Shown: positions 16,079 through 23,865 of the stretch, piece after piece
Layout: each line of letters opens with the position of its first letter
Position numbering within the stretch: the stretch's first letter is position 1
Assembly: GCA_016191385.1 (NCBI GenBank)
Contig: JACPOT010000012.1
Location: 1 to 44,118, forward strand
Length of the DNA stretch: 44,118 nt
DNA from: Chloroflexota bacterium
GTDB taxonomy: Bacteria; Chloroflexota; Limnocylindria; P2-11E
Direction: 5' to 3'
The notes under the pieces: model-generated
Told to the model about the DNA's origin: nothing
Seen by the model: the letters and a program-made list of their open reading frames with translations, nothing else
Databases searched by the model: none
Translations under genes and position numbers: made by a program

Positions 16079-16710
16079 AGCCAATAGGTTCGGGGGCGCT
16101 CGGCCTCCTTGGTGATGATCGCGGCGATCTCGCGGGCGGTGTCGTCGAGCTTGCCGTCCCGGTTGATCACGACATGGTCGTACTCAGGCACGGCGGCCAT
16201 CTCGATCTCGGCGTTGCGGAGGCGCAGCTCCAGTGACTCGGCCGACTCCGTCCCGCGCGAGGTGAGCCAGCGGCGAAGGAGCCCCAGCGACTCGGGCTGG
16301 ATGAACACGGTGACCGCCTCGGGAAGCACGGCCTTGAGCTTGCGCATCCCCTGCGGATCCGGCTTCACGATGACGATGCGGTGCTGGCGCAGCGTGTCCG
16401 CCAGAGCGTCGCGGCGGACGCCCTTGAACTCATCGTGCACCACCGACCACTCGAGGAAGTTGCCGGCCTCGATCTCGTCGCGGAACTTCTGCGGCTCGTA
16501 GAAGAAGTAATGCTCGCCGTGGACCTCGCCCTTGCGCGGCGGCCGGCTGGTCGCGGTCACGTAGACCACGGCGTCGTCGAGGCTGCGGACGAGACGCTCG
16601 ATGACGCTGTCCTTACCACCTCCTGACGGCGCGGAGACGATCACGAGGAGGCCGCGGACCGTCTCGCGGTCGCGGGGCGGGTCGTCCCTCTTCGTGACGT
16701 CGGCGGTCAC
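16075..16710 (-). CDS. gmk: Guanylate kinase
   Basis: Phosphorylates GMP/dGMP to GDP/dGDP using ATP. The 211-residue product carries the P-loop SAPSGGGKDSV at 26-36 and the GMP-binding SRPPRKGEVHGEHYFF segment. The GTG at 16710 overlaps the rluD stop (GTGA) and lies four bases after GGAGG, fixing the start. The P-loop has Ala-Pro instead of Gly-Pro at its beginning, a mild variant. The last base triplet TGA overlaps the priA start. Confidence 0.94.
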   Translation of the reverse strand: MTADVTKRDDPPRDRETVRGLLVIVSAPSGGGKDSVIERLVRSLDDAVVYVTATSRPPRKGEVHGEHYFFYEPQKFRDEIEAGNFLEWSVVHDEFKGVRRDALADTLRQHRIVIVKPDPQGMRKLKAVLPEAVTVFIQPESLGLLRRWLTSRGTESAESLELRLRNAEIEMAAVPEYDHVVINRDGKLDDTAREIAAIITKEAERPRTYWL

Positions 16711-17657
16711 GACACCTCCGCGAAGGGCTTGGCCGTCGCGACCGGCGCGCCGAGGGACGAGAGGTACGAGCGCAGGTCGTCGGCCAGCGGCGCGGTGAAG
16801 GTGCGCTCCCCGGCGTGCGGCAGCTTCGCCGTGATGCGCCACGCGTGAAGGAACTGCCTGCCGAGACCGCTGTTGTCGCCGCGACGGCCGTACACGGGGT
16901 CGCCCACGATAGGCGTTCGCGCGAACGCGAGATGCGCGCGGATCTGATGCGTGCGACCTGTGAGCGGCGTGACGTGCAGCAGTGACTGCCGATCCGGCGA
17001 GCCCGCGAAGACAGCGATGCGCGTGAACCGCGTCGTCGAGTCGCGCCCGCTCGCGCGGACCGCCATCCGCCGCCGGTCCCGCGGGTCGCGCACGATCGGC
17101 GCCTCGATCACCACCGGTCCCTCACCGGGGTCGCCCCAGACCAGGGCCAGGTACTCCTTGCGCACGGTGCGCCCCTGCAGCTGTCGCGCGAGCGCCAGGT
17201 GCGCCAGGTCGTTCTTGGCGATGATCATCACGCCGCTGGTGTCCTTGTCGAGGCGGTGCACGATGCCGGGACGACCGGCTGCGCGCCCCTGGCTCGCGCC
17301 GATGCGCGCGACGAGAGCGTTCACCAAGGTACCCGTGAAGTGCCCGTGGGCCGGATGGACGACGAGATCGGCGGGCTTGTTCACGACGATGACGTCGCGA
17401 TCCTCGTAGAGCGTCTCGATCGGGATGTCCTCGGCGCCGAGCGCGACCGGGCCGGCGTCCTCGGGTACGGTGACGACGATCTCGTCGCCTTTCTTCACTC
17501 GGTGCGCGGCCTCGACCGCGCTGCCGCCGACGGTCACGCGACCGTCGCGGGCCAGGCGCGTGATGGCGCTGCGCGAGAGCTGGCTGTGCTCCGCGACGTA
17601 GCGGTCGATGCGGATGCCCGCGGCGGCGACGTGCAGGACGAGGCGCAGCGTGCTCAC
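16707..17657 (-). CDS. rluD: RluD/RluA-family 23S rRNA pseudouridine synthase
   Basis: Isomerises uridines in 23S rRNA (family sites 1911/1915/1917). Residues 1-60 form an S4 RNA-binding domain (IRIDRYVAEHSQLSRS), and the catalytic aspartate is Asp137 in HRLDKDTSG. The length is 316 residues from the GTG at 17657, which overlaps the lspA stop (GTGA). A longer start at GTG 17696 would overlap lspA by 43 bases and adds a basic segment, so I reject it. Next to lspA is the usual position for this family; RluD versus another RluA member cannot be told from sequence alone. Confidence 0.92.
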   Translation of the reverse strand: MSTLRLVLHVAAAGIRIDRYVAEHSQLSRSAITRLARDGRVTVGGSAVEAAHRVKKGDEIVVTVPEDAGPVALGAEDIPIETLYEDRDVIVVNKPADLVVHPAHGHFTGTLVNALVARIGASQGRAAGRPGIVHRLDKDTSGVMIIAKNDLAHLALARQLQGRTVRKEYLALVWGDPGEGPVVIEAPIVRDPRDRRRMAVRASGRDSTTRFTRIAVFAGSPDRQSLLHVTPLTGRTHQIRAHLAFARTPIVGDPVYGRRGDNSGLGRQFLHAWRITAKLPHAGERTFTAPLADDLRSYLSSLGAPVATAKPFAEVS

Positions 17658-18148
17658 CGGGCGCTTGCGCGTGGTGGCCGTCTCTCCTCGAGCCACAGTA
17701 GGAACGTGACGAGGAAGATGGCGACGACGATCGACGAGTCCGCGACGTTGAAGGCCCAGAAGCGCCAGCCGTCGGGGAACCCGACGTCGACGAAGTCCAC
17801 GACGTAGCCCTGTCCGATCCGGTCGACCAGGTTCCCCGTCGCGCCGCCGAGCTGCATCCCGAGCGTGGCCGCGATGGGAGCCGAGCGCGCGGCGATGTCG
17901 CGGTAGTAGTACAGGATCAGCAGCACGGCCACGATCGAGAGGATCGAGAGGATCGAGGTGCGCTCCGGCAGCAGGCCGAACGCGGCGCCCGTGTTGCGCA
18001 CGTGCGCGATGCGGATCCAGCCGTCGACGACGTCACGCGCTTCGTTGAGGGGAACGTTCGCGACGACCCACGATTTGGTGAGCCGGTCGAGCGCGTACAC
18101 AGCGACTGCGACGGCGCCGATGAGGATCACGCGCGACAGCGGGAGCAC
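17654..18148 (-). CDS. lspA: Lipoprotein signal peptidase (SPase II)
   Basis: Membrane aspartyl protease that cleaves signal peptides of prolipoproteins ahead of the lipid-modified cysteine; its clients here would include the TupA-like, TctC and BMP lipoproteins. Four hydrophobic segments and the two catalytic aspartates (GYVVDF, Asp118; FNVADS, Asp137) are visible. The GTG at 18148 gives 164 residues. If transcription starts from the minus-strand box TACCCT (18156-18151), the first usable start would be the GTG at 18130, giving 158 residues. Divergent from the response regulator with only 19 bases between. Confidence 0.92.
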   Translation of the reverse strand: MLPLSRVILIGAVAVAVYALDRLTKSWVVANVPLNEARDVVDGWIRIAHVRNTGAAFGLLPERTSILSILSIVAVLLILYYYRDIAARSAPIAATLGMQLGGATGNLVDRIGQGYVVDFVDVGFPDGWRFWAFNVADSSIVVAIFLVTFLLWLEERRPPRASAR

Positions 18149-18150
18149 CG

Positions 18151-18160
18151 AGGGTAGTCT
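18151..18160. promoter_or_regulatory. Back-to-back -10 boxes, lspA and response regulator
   Basis: AGGGTAGTCT reads TAGTCT on the plus strand, exactly seven bases before the regulator GTG, and TACCCT on the minus strand toward lspA; they overlap at TA. The plus-strand spacing implies a leaderless mRNA beginning at or next to the GTG. No -35 was evident on either side. Confidence 0.55.
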
Positions 18161-18167
18161 CGCATCC

Positions 18168-18854
18168 GTGCCGGCCCCGCCCGCGCGGATCCTCGTCATC
18201 GACGACGATCCCATCCTCCGCCGTTCGCTCGAGCGCGTGCTGCGCCTGGGGAGCTACGACGTGGACCTTGCGGAGAACGGTCAGGTCGCCCTCTCCCTCC
18301 TCGACCGTCAGCGCTACGCGGCGATCGTCCTCGACGTCGGCATGCCCGGTCCCAGTGGTCTCGAGGTCGCGCGCAGGATCCGCGAGGGCCGGGATCGCAC
18401 GCCGGTGATCATCCTCACGGCGCGCGACGCGGTCGCTGACCGCGTCGATGGCCTCGAGGCTGGCGCCGACGACTACCTGACGAAGCCGTTCGCGATCGAG
18501 GAGCTGCTGGCGCGGATCCGCGCCCTTCTTCGCCGCAGCGGCGGCGCCGCCCGGCGGCCGCTCACGTTCGGGGATCTATCCCTCGACCCGGCGACGCGAG
18601 AAGTACGCCGAGGCGAACGGCAGATCGACCTGCGACCCACCGAATTCGCGCTGCTGGAGGCGCTGCTGTCCGACCCCGGACGGGTCATGACCCGCCGCAA
18701 CCTCTATGAGACCGTCTGGGGGTACGACTTCGGCCGCGACTCCAAGACCCTCGACGTGTACATCGGCTACCTGCGCCGGAAGCTCGAGGTCGACGGCGCA
18801 GCGCGTCTCATTCACACGGTGCGGGACGTCGGCTACGTGCTGCGCGCCACATGA
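18168..18854 (+). CDS. OmpR/PhoB-family response regulator
   Basis: A 228-residue two-component regulator. The receiver domain has the acidic pocket DDD (12-14), phosphoacceptor Asp56 (IVLDVGMPG) and the conserved Lys in DDYLTKPF near 106. The C-terminal winged helix (about 130-228) includes LRPTEFALLEALLSDPGRVMTR and ends with HTVRDVGYVLR. It resembles MprA/TcrX-type regulators. The GTG at 18168 lies seven bases from a -10 box. The stop overlaps the kinase ATG (ATGA). A likely binding site, an 11-bp tandem repeat, lies 1.2 kb downstream, before the binding-protein gene. Confidence 0.93.
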   Translation: MPAPPARILVIDDDPILRRSLERVLRLGSYDVDLAENGQVALSLLDRQRYAAIVLDVGMPGPSGLEVARRIREGRDRTPVIILTARDAVADRVDGLEAGADDYLTKPFAIEELLARIRALLRRSGGAARRPLTFGDLSLDPATREVRRGERQIDLRPTEFALLEALLSDPGRVMTRRNLYETVWGYDFGRDSKTLDVYIGYLRRKLEVDGAARLIHTVRDVGYVLRAT

Positions 18855-20059
18855 GCCTGCGGCTGCGCGTCGCGCTGCTGACGGCCGCCGCTGTGGCGGT
18901 CCTGGAGATCGTGCTCGTCGGCTCCATCTACGTGTTCATGTCGCAGCGCCTCTACGCGCAGGTGGAGGACGAGCTGCGCAGCACCGCTGCCGTCCTGCTC
19001 CCCATCGTGACATCGACCGGTGACCTTCCGCGGCCAGGACAGGACCCCGGGAACGTCCCGAACCCGCGGCGTGTCCTCACCGCCGAGGGGCGGATCGTGA
19101 GCACCCGCTCCAACGTGGACCTCCCGGTCACTCCGGCCGCTCTCAGCGTCGCCGCGGGAGCTCAGGCCTCAGCCGTCGAGATCGTGCGCTCCGCCGGCGA
19201 GCCGTATTCGGTGCTCAGCGTGAGTGCGGGAGGTGGTCGTGCCGTTCAGGTCGCCCGATCGGTCGCGGCGATCGACGCCGTCCTTCAGCAGATGCTTATC
19301 GCGGGCGTCGTCCTCGGCGCCGTCGGCATCATTGCGGCTCTGGCCGCTGGCGCCGCCGTCGCTACCGGCGCGCGCCTGGAGCGCGTGGTCCAGCAGCTCG
19401 AGCGATCGCGGCACGCGCAGCGACAGCTCGTGGCCGACGCGTCGCACGAGCTTCGCGCTCCCCTCGCCACGCTCCGCGCGAACGTCGAGCTCCTCAGCCT
19501 CGGTAGGGAGGCGCCGGTCGACGACCCGGATCAGCTCCTCGCGGACACGCGCGCAGGCATCGAGGACCTCACCATGGTCGTCGGTCAGCTGATCGATCTC
19601 GCCAGGGAGGACCAACGGGTACACGCGCGCGTGCCGATCCGTCTCGACGAGGTCGTGAGCGACGAGATCGAGCGCACGCAGCGTCGCTACCCAGACGTTG
19701 AGTTCCGCGCCGATCTCGAGCCCACGACCATGACCGGCGACGCCGAGGCGCTGGCGCGCGCGGTCGCGAACTTGATCGACAACGCCGGAAAGTGGACGCC
19801 AGCCGGGCGCGCCGTAGAAGTGACCCTGCGCTCCAAGGTCCTGGAGGTGCGCGACCAGGGGCCGGGGATCGAGCCGTCCGACCTGCCGCATATCTTCGAG
19901 CGGTTCTATCGCGGCTCGCACGGCGCGGGCGTGCCGGGATCCGGCCTCGGACTCGCGATCGTGGAGCAGGTCATGACGTCGCACGGGGGAACGGTCGTCG
20001 CGAGCTCGCGGCCTGGCGGCGGATCCGTTTTCACGGCGCGGTTCGCGTCCTCTTCTTGA
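18851..20059 (+). CDS. Sensor histidine kinase, MprB-like
   Basis: A 402-residue membrane kinase paired with the preceding regulator. Membrane helices at about 7-30 and 148-172 enclose an extracytoplasmic sensor of some 115 residues. The phosphoacceptor is His199 in DASHELRAPL, and the ATPase domain shows LIDNAGKWT, DQGPGIEPSDLPHIFERFYRG and GSGLGLAIV. The stretch between the second helix and His199 is only 27 residues, shorter than a complete HAMP linker. The signal sensed is unknown. The next gene encodes a binding lipoprotein that might present the ligand or be the target. Confidence 0.92.
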   Translation: MSLRLRVALLTAAAVAVLEIVLVGSIYVFMSQRLYAQVEDELRSTAAVLLPIVTSTGDLPRPGQDPGNVPNPRRVLTAEGRIVSTRSNVDLPVTPAALSVAAGAQASAVEIVRSAGEPYSVLSVSAGGGRAVQVARSVAAIDAVLQQMLIAGVVLGAVGIIAALAAGAAVATGARLERVVQQLERSRHAQRQLVADASHELRAPLATLRANVELLSLGREAPVDDPDQLLADTRAGIEDLTMVVGQLIDLAREDQRVHARVPIRLDEVVSDEIERTQRRYPDVEFRADLEPTTMTGDAEALARAVANLIDNAGKWTPAGRAVEVTLRSKVLEVRDQGPGIEPSDLPHIFERFYRGSHGAGVPGSGLGLAIVEQVMTSHGGTVVASSRPGGGSVFTARFASSS

Positions 20060-20073
20060 TCAGGCCTTCGCGG

Positions 20074-20095
20074 CGTCTTACCCACGTCTTACCTG
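20074..20095 (+). promoter_or_regulatory. Tandem 11-bp direct repeat, probable response-regulator box
   Basis: CGTCTTACCCA is followed immediately by CGTCTTACCTG: two units sharing 9 of 11 bases at an exact 11-bp period, which is the site geometry of PhoB/OmpR winged-helix dimers. TCTGAT at 20108-20113, twelve bases downstream, is a possible -10, so the box would replace a -35 element before the TupA-like gene. Confidence 0.6.
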
Positions 20096-20117
20096 CGGGC
20101 GCGACGCTCTGATCGTT

Positions 20118-20133
20118 CCCCGGATGGCCGGGG
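20118..20133 (+). repeat. Small hairpin upstream of the TupA-like gene
   Basis: CCCCGG, a four-base loop ATGG, then CCGGGG. It lies between the presumed promoter and the ribosome site GGAGGT at 20140-20145, so it would be in the 5' leader. A role in mRNA stability is possible; nothing more can be said. Confidence 0.4.
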
Positions 20134-20150
20134 GACGTTGGAGGTGTCTG

Positions 20151-21086
20151 GTGGACAGTGCGATGGGCCGGCGCGGCTTCCTGAAGGCAGTTGGCGCGGG
20201 CGGCGCCGCGATGGCCGCGCTCGCGGCGTGCAGCGCCGCAGCGTCCCCCGCGGCCTCATCCGCCCCGACGTCGGCAACGGGTGTCGGCGGCACGGCGGCG
20301 ACAGGACCCGCGGATCCGAAGCTGATCCGTCTGAGCAGCGTTGTGATCCCGCTGGACAGCGGGCTCTATGCGTACCTGCTTCCGGAGTTCGAGAAGCGCG
20401 CCGGCTATCGGGTCGAGATCTCCACGGCCCAGGACGTCTATGGGCCCGCGCGCACTGGCACCTTCGACCTCGTCCTCTCGCACTACCAGCACGAGGGCGT
20501 CTTGCCGTTCATGAACGAAGGCTTCGGCGAATTCCCCCGCCTGGTGTTCTCGAGCCCGGGCGCGCTGCTCGGGCCGGCGGCCGACCCCGCGGGGATCCGT
20601 GGCGCGACGGATGTCGTGGACGCCTTCGCGCGGATCGCGCGGTCCGGTGCGACCTTCGTCGTCAACGACCAGGACGGGCTGCGCTACGTCGCCGACGTCG
20701 CGCGCCGCGCGGCGGACCTGCCGCCGAGCGATCGCTTCGTCGACAAAGCGACGCGAGGGCCCGACGCCCTCCGGGCCGCGGTGCAGGCCGGTGGCTACAC
20801 GGTATGGGGACTGATGCCCTTCCTCCGCATGAAGCGGCAGCAGCCGCAGCTCGCGCTCGAAGCGCTGTTCACGCGGGATCAACTGCTCAAAAGCACCATG
20901 GTCACGGTCGTGGTCAAGGCCGAGAAAGTGCCGGGCGTGAACACGACCGCGGCGCGGGCGCTCCAACAGTTCCTGGCCGAGCCGGCCACGCAGGCGAAGA
21001 TCCGCACGTTCCGGATGGAGGGCTTTCCCGATCAGGTCTGGTGGCCCGCCGCGCACGACAACGACAGCACATTCGCGCATCCCTAG
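20151..21086 (+). CDS. TupA-like anion-binding lipoprotein (tungstate/molybdate type), orphan
   Basis: A 311-residue extracytoplasmic binding protein. The start has a twin-arginine motif RRGFLK (7-12) and a lipobox ending at Cys27 (LAAC), so it is probably exported folded and lipid-anchored. The body resembles TupA/ModA-type substrate-binding proteins (DSGLYAYLLPEFEKRAGYRV; DLVLSHYQHEG where TupA has a DVLLVHDP-like segment). No permease or ATPase gene is nearby. The GTG at 20151 lies five bases after GGAGGT; an ATG four codons later is also possible. Substrate is a guess from the family; a sensory role with the adjacent two-component system is equally plausible. Confidence 0.75.
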   Translation: MDSAMGRRGFLKAVGAGGAAMAALAACSAAASPAASSAPTSATGVGGTAATGPADPKLIRLSSVVIPLDSGLYAYLLPEFEKRAGYRVEISTAQDVYGPARTGTFDLVLSHYQHEGVLPFMNEGFGEFPRLVFSSPGALLGPAADPAGIRGATDVVDAFARIARSGATFVVNDQDGLRYVADVARRAADLPPSDRFVDKATRGPDALRAAVQAGGYTVWGLMPFLRMKRQQPQLALEALFTRDQLLKSTMVTVVVKAEKVPGVNTTAARALQQFLAEPATQAKIRTFRMEGFPDQVWWPAAHDNDSTFAHP

Positions 21087-21102
21087 GGCGCGATCGCGTC
21101 AG

Positions 21103-21495
21103 CTACCAGACCGTCGGAACGTCGTAGGAGCGGATCCGCTCGTCCTTCGTCACGATCTTCGCGCTCCGCGATCGAGCGGTCGCGATGATGATCCGGTCGG
21201 CCGGGTCCGATGGAGGGCGACCCGGCAGGGTCGTGGACGCCAGCGCGATGGCGTTGTCCACCGGAATGAATGTCAGGAAGGGAAGGGACTCGCACCGCGC
21301 GATCCACTCCTCCGCCGGGATGGTGAGCTCGAGGCGTCCCTTCGCCACGAGCATGCCGATCTCCCAGCAGCTGATCGAGGAGACGCTGATCCCGCCGGGA
21401 TCCATCAGGGAGTCAATGTGGCGCCGCGCGCGCCGCGAAAGCTCTCGGGAGCCATCCACCCACCACAGCAGAGCGTGCGTATCCAGAACGATCAC
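21103..21495 (-). CDS. vapC: PIN-domain toxin (VapC family)
   Basis: A 130-residue PIN ribonuclease, toxin of a type II module. Acidic metal ligands are visible: Asp5 (MIVLDTHALLWW), Glu45 (SCWEIGML), Asp100 (DPADRIIIATA) and Asp118 (TKDERI). The GTG at 21495 overlaps the antitoxin stop by four bases. The target RNA cannot be read from sequence. Its TAG stop lies 16 bases from the convergent TupA-like gene. Confidence 0.9.
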   Translation of the reverse strand: MIVLDTHALLWWVDGSRELSRRARRHIDSLMDPGGISVSSISCWEIGMLVAKGRLELTIPAEEWIARCESLPFLTFIPVDNAIALASTTLPGRPPSDPADRIIIATARSRSAKIVTKDERIRSYDVPTVW

Positions 21496-21728
21496 CTCGA
21501 TGCGTCCCAGTCCCTTTCCGCGACCGGCTTGGTCGGGTCCGCGTAACGCCGGATCGATCCGCGTAGAGCCCCCAGACGTGCCGCGGGGTCCCGCTCATAC
21601 GGGACCACCTTCACGACCGGAGTCCCGCGATCCGTGATGACCAGCTCCTTGCCGGTCTCCTGGACATGCCGGAGGTGTTCGAGCGCCCGCGCCTTGAATC
21701 GTGATTTCGAGACCGCACCTTCTGCCAC
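21492..21728 (-). CDS. vapB: Phd/YefM-type antitoxin
   Basis: A 78-residue antitoxin paired with the PIN toxin. The N-terminal part (SKSRFKARALEHLRHVQETG, then ELVITDRGTPVVKVVPY) is typical of Phd/YefM DNA-binding domains; the C-terminal YADPTKPVAERDWDASR would wrap the toxin. I chose the GTG at 21728 because AGAGG lies eight bases before it; a GTG at 21737 is inside that ribosome site. Two palindromes around the presumed -10 box upstream should bind the complex for autoregulation. Confidence 0.85.
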   Translation of the reverse strand: MAEGAVSKSRFKARALEHLRHVQETGKELVITDRGTPVVKVVPYERDPAARLGALRGSIRRYADPTKPVAERDWDASR

Positions 21729-21752
21729 GTGGTCCACCTCTGAATTCTGACG

Positions 21753-21774
21753 ACCATGGTCACGATACCATGGT
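21753..21774 (-). promoter_or_regulatory. Paired ACCATGGT palindromes, antitoxin operator
   Basis: The 8-bp palindrome ACCATGGT occurs at 21753-21760 and 21767-21774, 14 bp apart; together with flanking bases the direct repeat is CCATGGTCAC. TATCGT on the minus strand (21767-21762), between them, is a candidate -10, so occupancy would block transcription. Spacing near 1.4 helical turns fits two antitoxin dimers on adjacent faces. Confidence 0.6.
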
Positions 21775-21779
21775 CACCT

Positions 21780-22535
21780 CTAGGCGGTGACCATGCCTCC
21801 GTCGATCACCAGCACCTGGCCGGTGATGTAAGCGGCGTCGTCCGAGAGAAGGAACGCGATCGCGCCGGCGACGTCCTCGACCGTCCCGAAGCGCCCGAGC
21901 GGGATCTGGGGGAGGATCGTGTCCTTCATCTTCTCCAGCAGGTCATTGGTGAGGTCGGTCGGGACGAACCCCGGCGCGACGGCGTTGCAGGTGATGTTGC
22001 GCGTCGCCATCTCGCGAGCGACGGTCTTGGTGAACCCGATGAGCCCTGCCTTCGCCGCGCTGTAGTTGGCCTGCCCGGCGTTGCCCACGACGCCCGCGAC
22101 CGAGGACACGTTCACGATCCGGCCGTAGCGCTGCTTCATCATCGGCCGCATCACCGCGCGCGTGACCAGGAACGCGCCGCGGAGGTTGAGGTCGATCACC
22201 TCGTCCCAGGCCTGCGGCGTCATGCGCATCAGCAGGTCGTCGCGAGTGATCCCGGCGTTGTTGACGACGATGTCGATGCGGCCATCCCCGAACGCGAGCG
22301 CCTCCTTGACGAGGCGATCCACATCGGCCTCGAGGGAGACGTCGCCCTGGATGGTCCTCGCGGTGCCGCCGGCCTCTTCGACGAGCTTCTGCGCTTCAGC
22401 GGCCGCGGCGGCGTTGCCCTTGTAGTTGATGGCGAGCTTGGCGCCACCCTTCGCGAGGCGGATCGCCGTCGCGCGGCCGATGCCGCGCGCGCCGCCCGTG
22501 ATGAGCGCGACCTTGCCCTGGAAGTCCCTGCTCAT
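21780..22535 (-). CDS. fabG: 3-oxoacyl-ACP reductase
   Basis: NADPH-dependent short-chain dehydrogenase that reduces 3-oxoacyl-ACP in fatty acid elongation. The 251 residues include the cofactor loop TGGARGIG (13-20), NNAG (92-95) and the catalytic set Ser145, Tyr158, Lys162 (YSAAK). Last gene of fabD-fabF-fabG, separated from fabF by 97 bases containing a structured repeat. Start ATG at 22535 has no clear ribosome site, which leaves translation control to the intercistronic region. Its last codons MVTA carry ATGGTCACC, the same word as the antitoxin operator just downstream. Confidence 0.95.
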   Translation of the reverse strand: MSRDFQGKVALITGGARGIGRATAIRLAKGGAKLAINYKGNAAAAAEAQKLVEEAGGTARTIQGDVSLEADVDRLVKEALAFGDGRIDIVVNNAGITRDDLLMRMTPQAWDEVIDLNLRGAFLVTRAVMRPMMKQRYGRIVNVSSVAGVVGNAGQANYSAAKAGLIGFTKTVAREMATRNITCNAVAPGFVPTDLTNDLLEKMKDTILPQIPLGRFGTVEDVAGAIAFLLSDDAAYITGQVLVIDGGMVTA

Positions 22536-22578
22536 CGCGCTCGGCCTACGGCCTCGCCGCCTCGACGCCGCTCGTGGA

Positions 22579-22614
22579 ACTCGCTCGGGCCGGCGGAGCT
22601 GGACCCTCGCTCGC
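22579..22614 (-). repeat. Intercistronic hairpin repeat, copy 2
   Basis: Lies between the fabF stop (22633) and the fabG start (22535). Identical to copy 1 at 32 of 36 positions, all four changes being transitions. The A-T pair near the stem base of copy 1 is G-C here, a compensatory change, and the loop GAA is GGA. The bulged A is kept. Confidence 0.65.
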
Positions 22615-22632
22615 GCTCTCTCACTCTCTCCA

Positions 22633-23865
22633 TCAGGCCGCCGTGAGGATCAGCGACGCGTTGTGACCGCCGAAGCCCATCGAGTTCGACAGCGCCGTCT
22701 TGATCTTCGCGGCGCGCGCGGTGTTCGGGACGTAGTCGAGGTCGAGCGCGGGATCCGGCGTCGTGTAGTTGATGGTCGGCGGCACGCACCCGTTCTGGAT
22801 GGCCAGGATGCAGGCGATGGCCTCGAGCGCGCCGGCGGCGCCAAGCAGGTGCCCGGTCATCGACTTCGTGGACGAGACCATCAGCTTGTGCGCGTGGTCG
22901 CCGAAGACCTGCTTGATCGCCGTCGTCTCCTCGCGGTCGTTCGGCTGCGTCGAGGTCCCGTGGGCGTTGATGTAGTCGATGTCGGCCGGTCGCAGGCCGG
23001 CTTCCGTGAGGGCCATCTTCATCGCCCGTGCGTTCCCTTCGCCCTCGGGTGAGGGCGAGGTGATGTGGTACGCGTCCGCGGTCGCGCCGTACCCGATGAG
23101 CTCGCCGTAGATCCGCGCCCCGCGCGCGAGCGCGTGCTCGCGCTCCTCGAGGATCACGGCCGCGGAGCCCTCCGAGAGGATGAAGCCGTCGCGGTCCTTG
23201 TCGAACGGACGCGACGCATGCTCGGGGTCGTCGTTGCGCCGGCTCATCGCGTGCATATTCGAGAACGCGCCGATGGCCAGCGGGATGACCGCCGCCTCAG
23301 CGCCGCCCGCGACCATGACCTCGGCCATCCCGCGGCGGATCATCTCCGCGCTCTCGCCGAGGGCGTGCGCGCTCGACGCGCACGCGGAGACGTGGGTCAG
23401 ATTCGGGCCGCGCAGGCCGAACTGCATCGACACCTGGGCCGACGCGGCGTTGGCCATCAGCATCGGCACGAGGAACGGTGACAGGCGGCTCGGGCCGCGC
23501 TTCTCCATCACCAGCACCTGCTCGATGAGCGTCTCGAGGCCGCCGACACCCGTGGCGATGGCCACGCCGATGCGGTCGTTGTCCTTGGCCGTGTCGAGCT
23601 TGCCGTCCTGGATGGCCTGGGCTGCCGCGCCGACACCGAGCTGGGTGAAGCGGTCGGTCCGCCGCGCGTCCTTGCGGTCCATCCACGTGAGCGGGTCGTA
23701 GTCCTTGATCTCGCCGGCGATCTGCGACTCGTACGGCGCGGGGTCGAACCGCGTGATGCGGCCGATGCCGCTCCGGCCGGCGATGAGGCCATCCCACGTG
23801 GTGCGGATGTCGTTGCCCAGAGGCGTGACCGCCCCGATGCCGGTGATGACGACGCGACGTGTCAT
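22633..23865 (-). CDS. fabF: 3-oxoacyl-ACP synthase II
   Basis: Condensing enzyme that elongates acyl-ACP with malonyl-ACP. The 410-residue thiolase-fold protein has the active-site Cys162 (VSACASSAHA) and two catalytic histidines in NAHGTSTQPND and KSMTGHLLGAAG; the end motif NSMGFGGHNASL is typical. The ATG at 23865 overlaps the fabD stop (ATGA), and GAAGGGAG lies upstream. Confidence 0.96.
   Translation of the reverse strand: MTRRVVITGIGAVTPLGNDIRTTWDGLIAGRSGIGRITRFDPAPYESQIAGEIKDYDPLTWMDRKDARRTDRFTQLGVGAAAQAIQDGKLDTAKDNDRIGVAIATGVGGLETLIEQVLVMEKRGPSRLSPFLVPMLMANAASAQVSMQFGLRGPNLTHVSACASSAHALGESAEMIRRGMAEVMVAGGAEAAVIPLAIGAFSNMHAMSRRNDDPEHASRPFDKDRDGFILSEGSAAVILEEREHALARGARIYGELIGYGATADAYHITSPSPEGEGNARAMKMALTEAGLRPADIDYINAHGTSTQPNDREETTAIKQVFGDHAHKLMVSSTKSMTGHLLGAAGALEAIACILAIQNGCVPPTINYTTPDPALDLDYVPNTARAAKIKTALSNSMGFGGHNASLILTAA

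Noticed and set aside
14189-16087. Plus-strand open frame of over 600 codons opposite priA
   Set aside because: Shadow of a GC-rich gene; composition is Arg/Asp/Glu/His repeats without motifs, and priA is certain.
17658-17696. Earlier start of the pseudouridine synthase at GTG 17696
   Set aside because: It would overlap lspA by 43 bases and add a basic segment not typical of the S4 domain start, while GTG 17657 gives the GTGA overlap seen throughout the operon.
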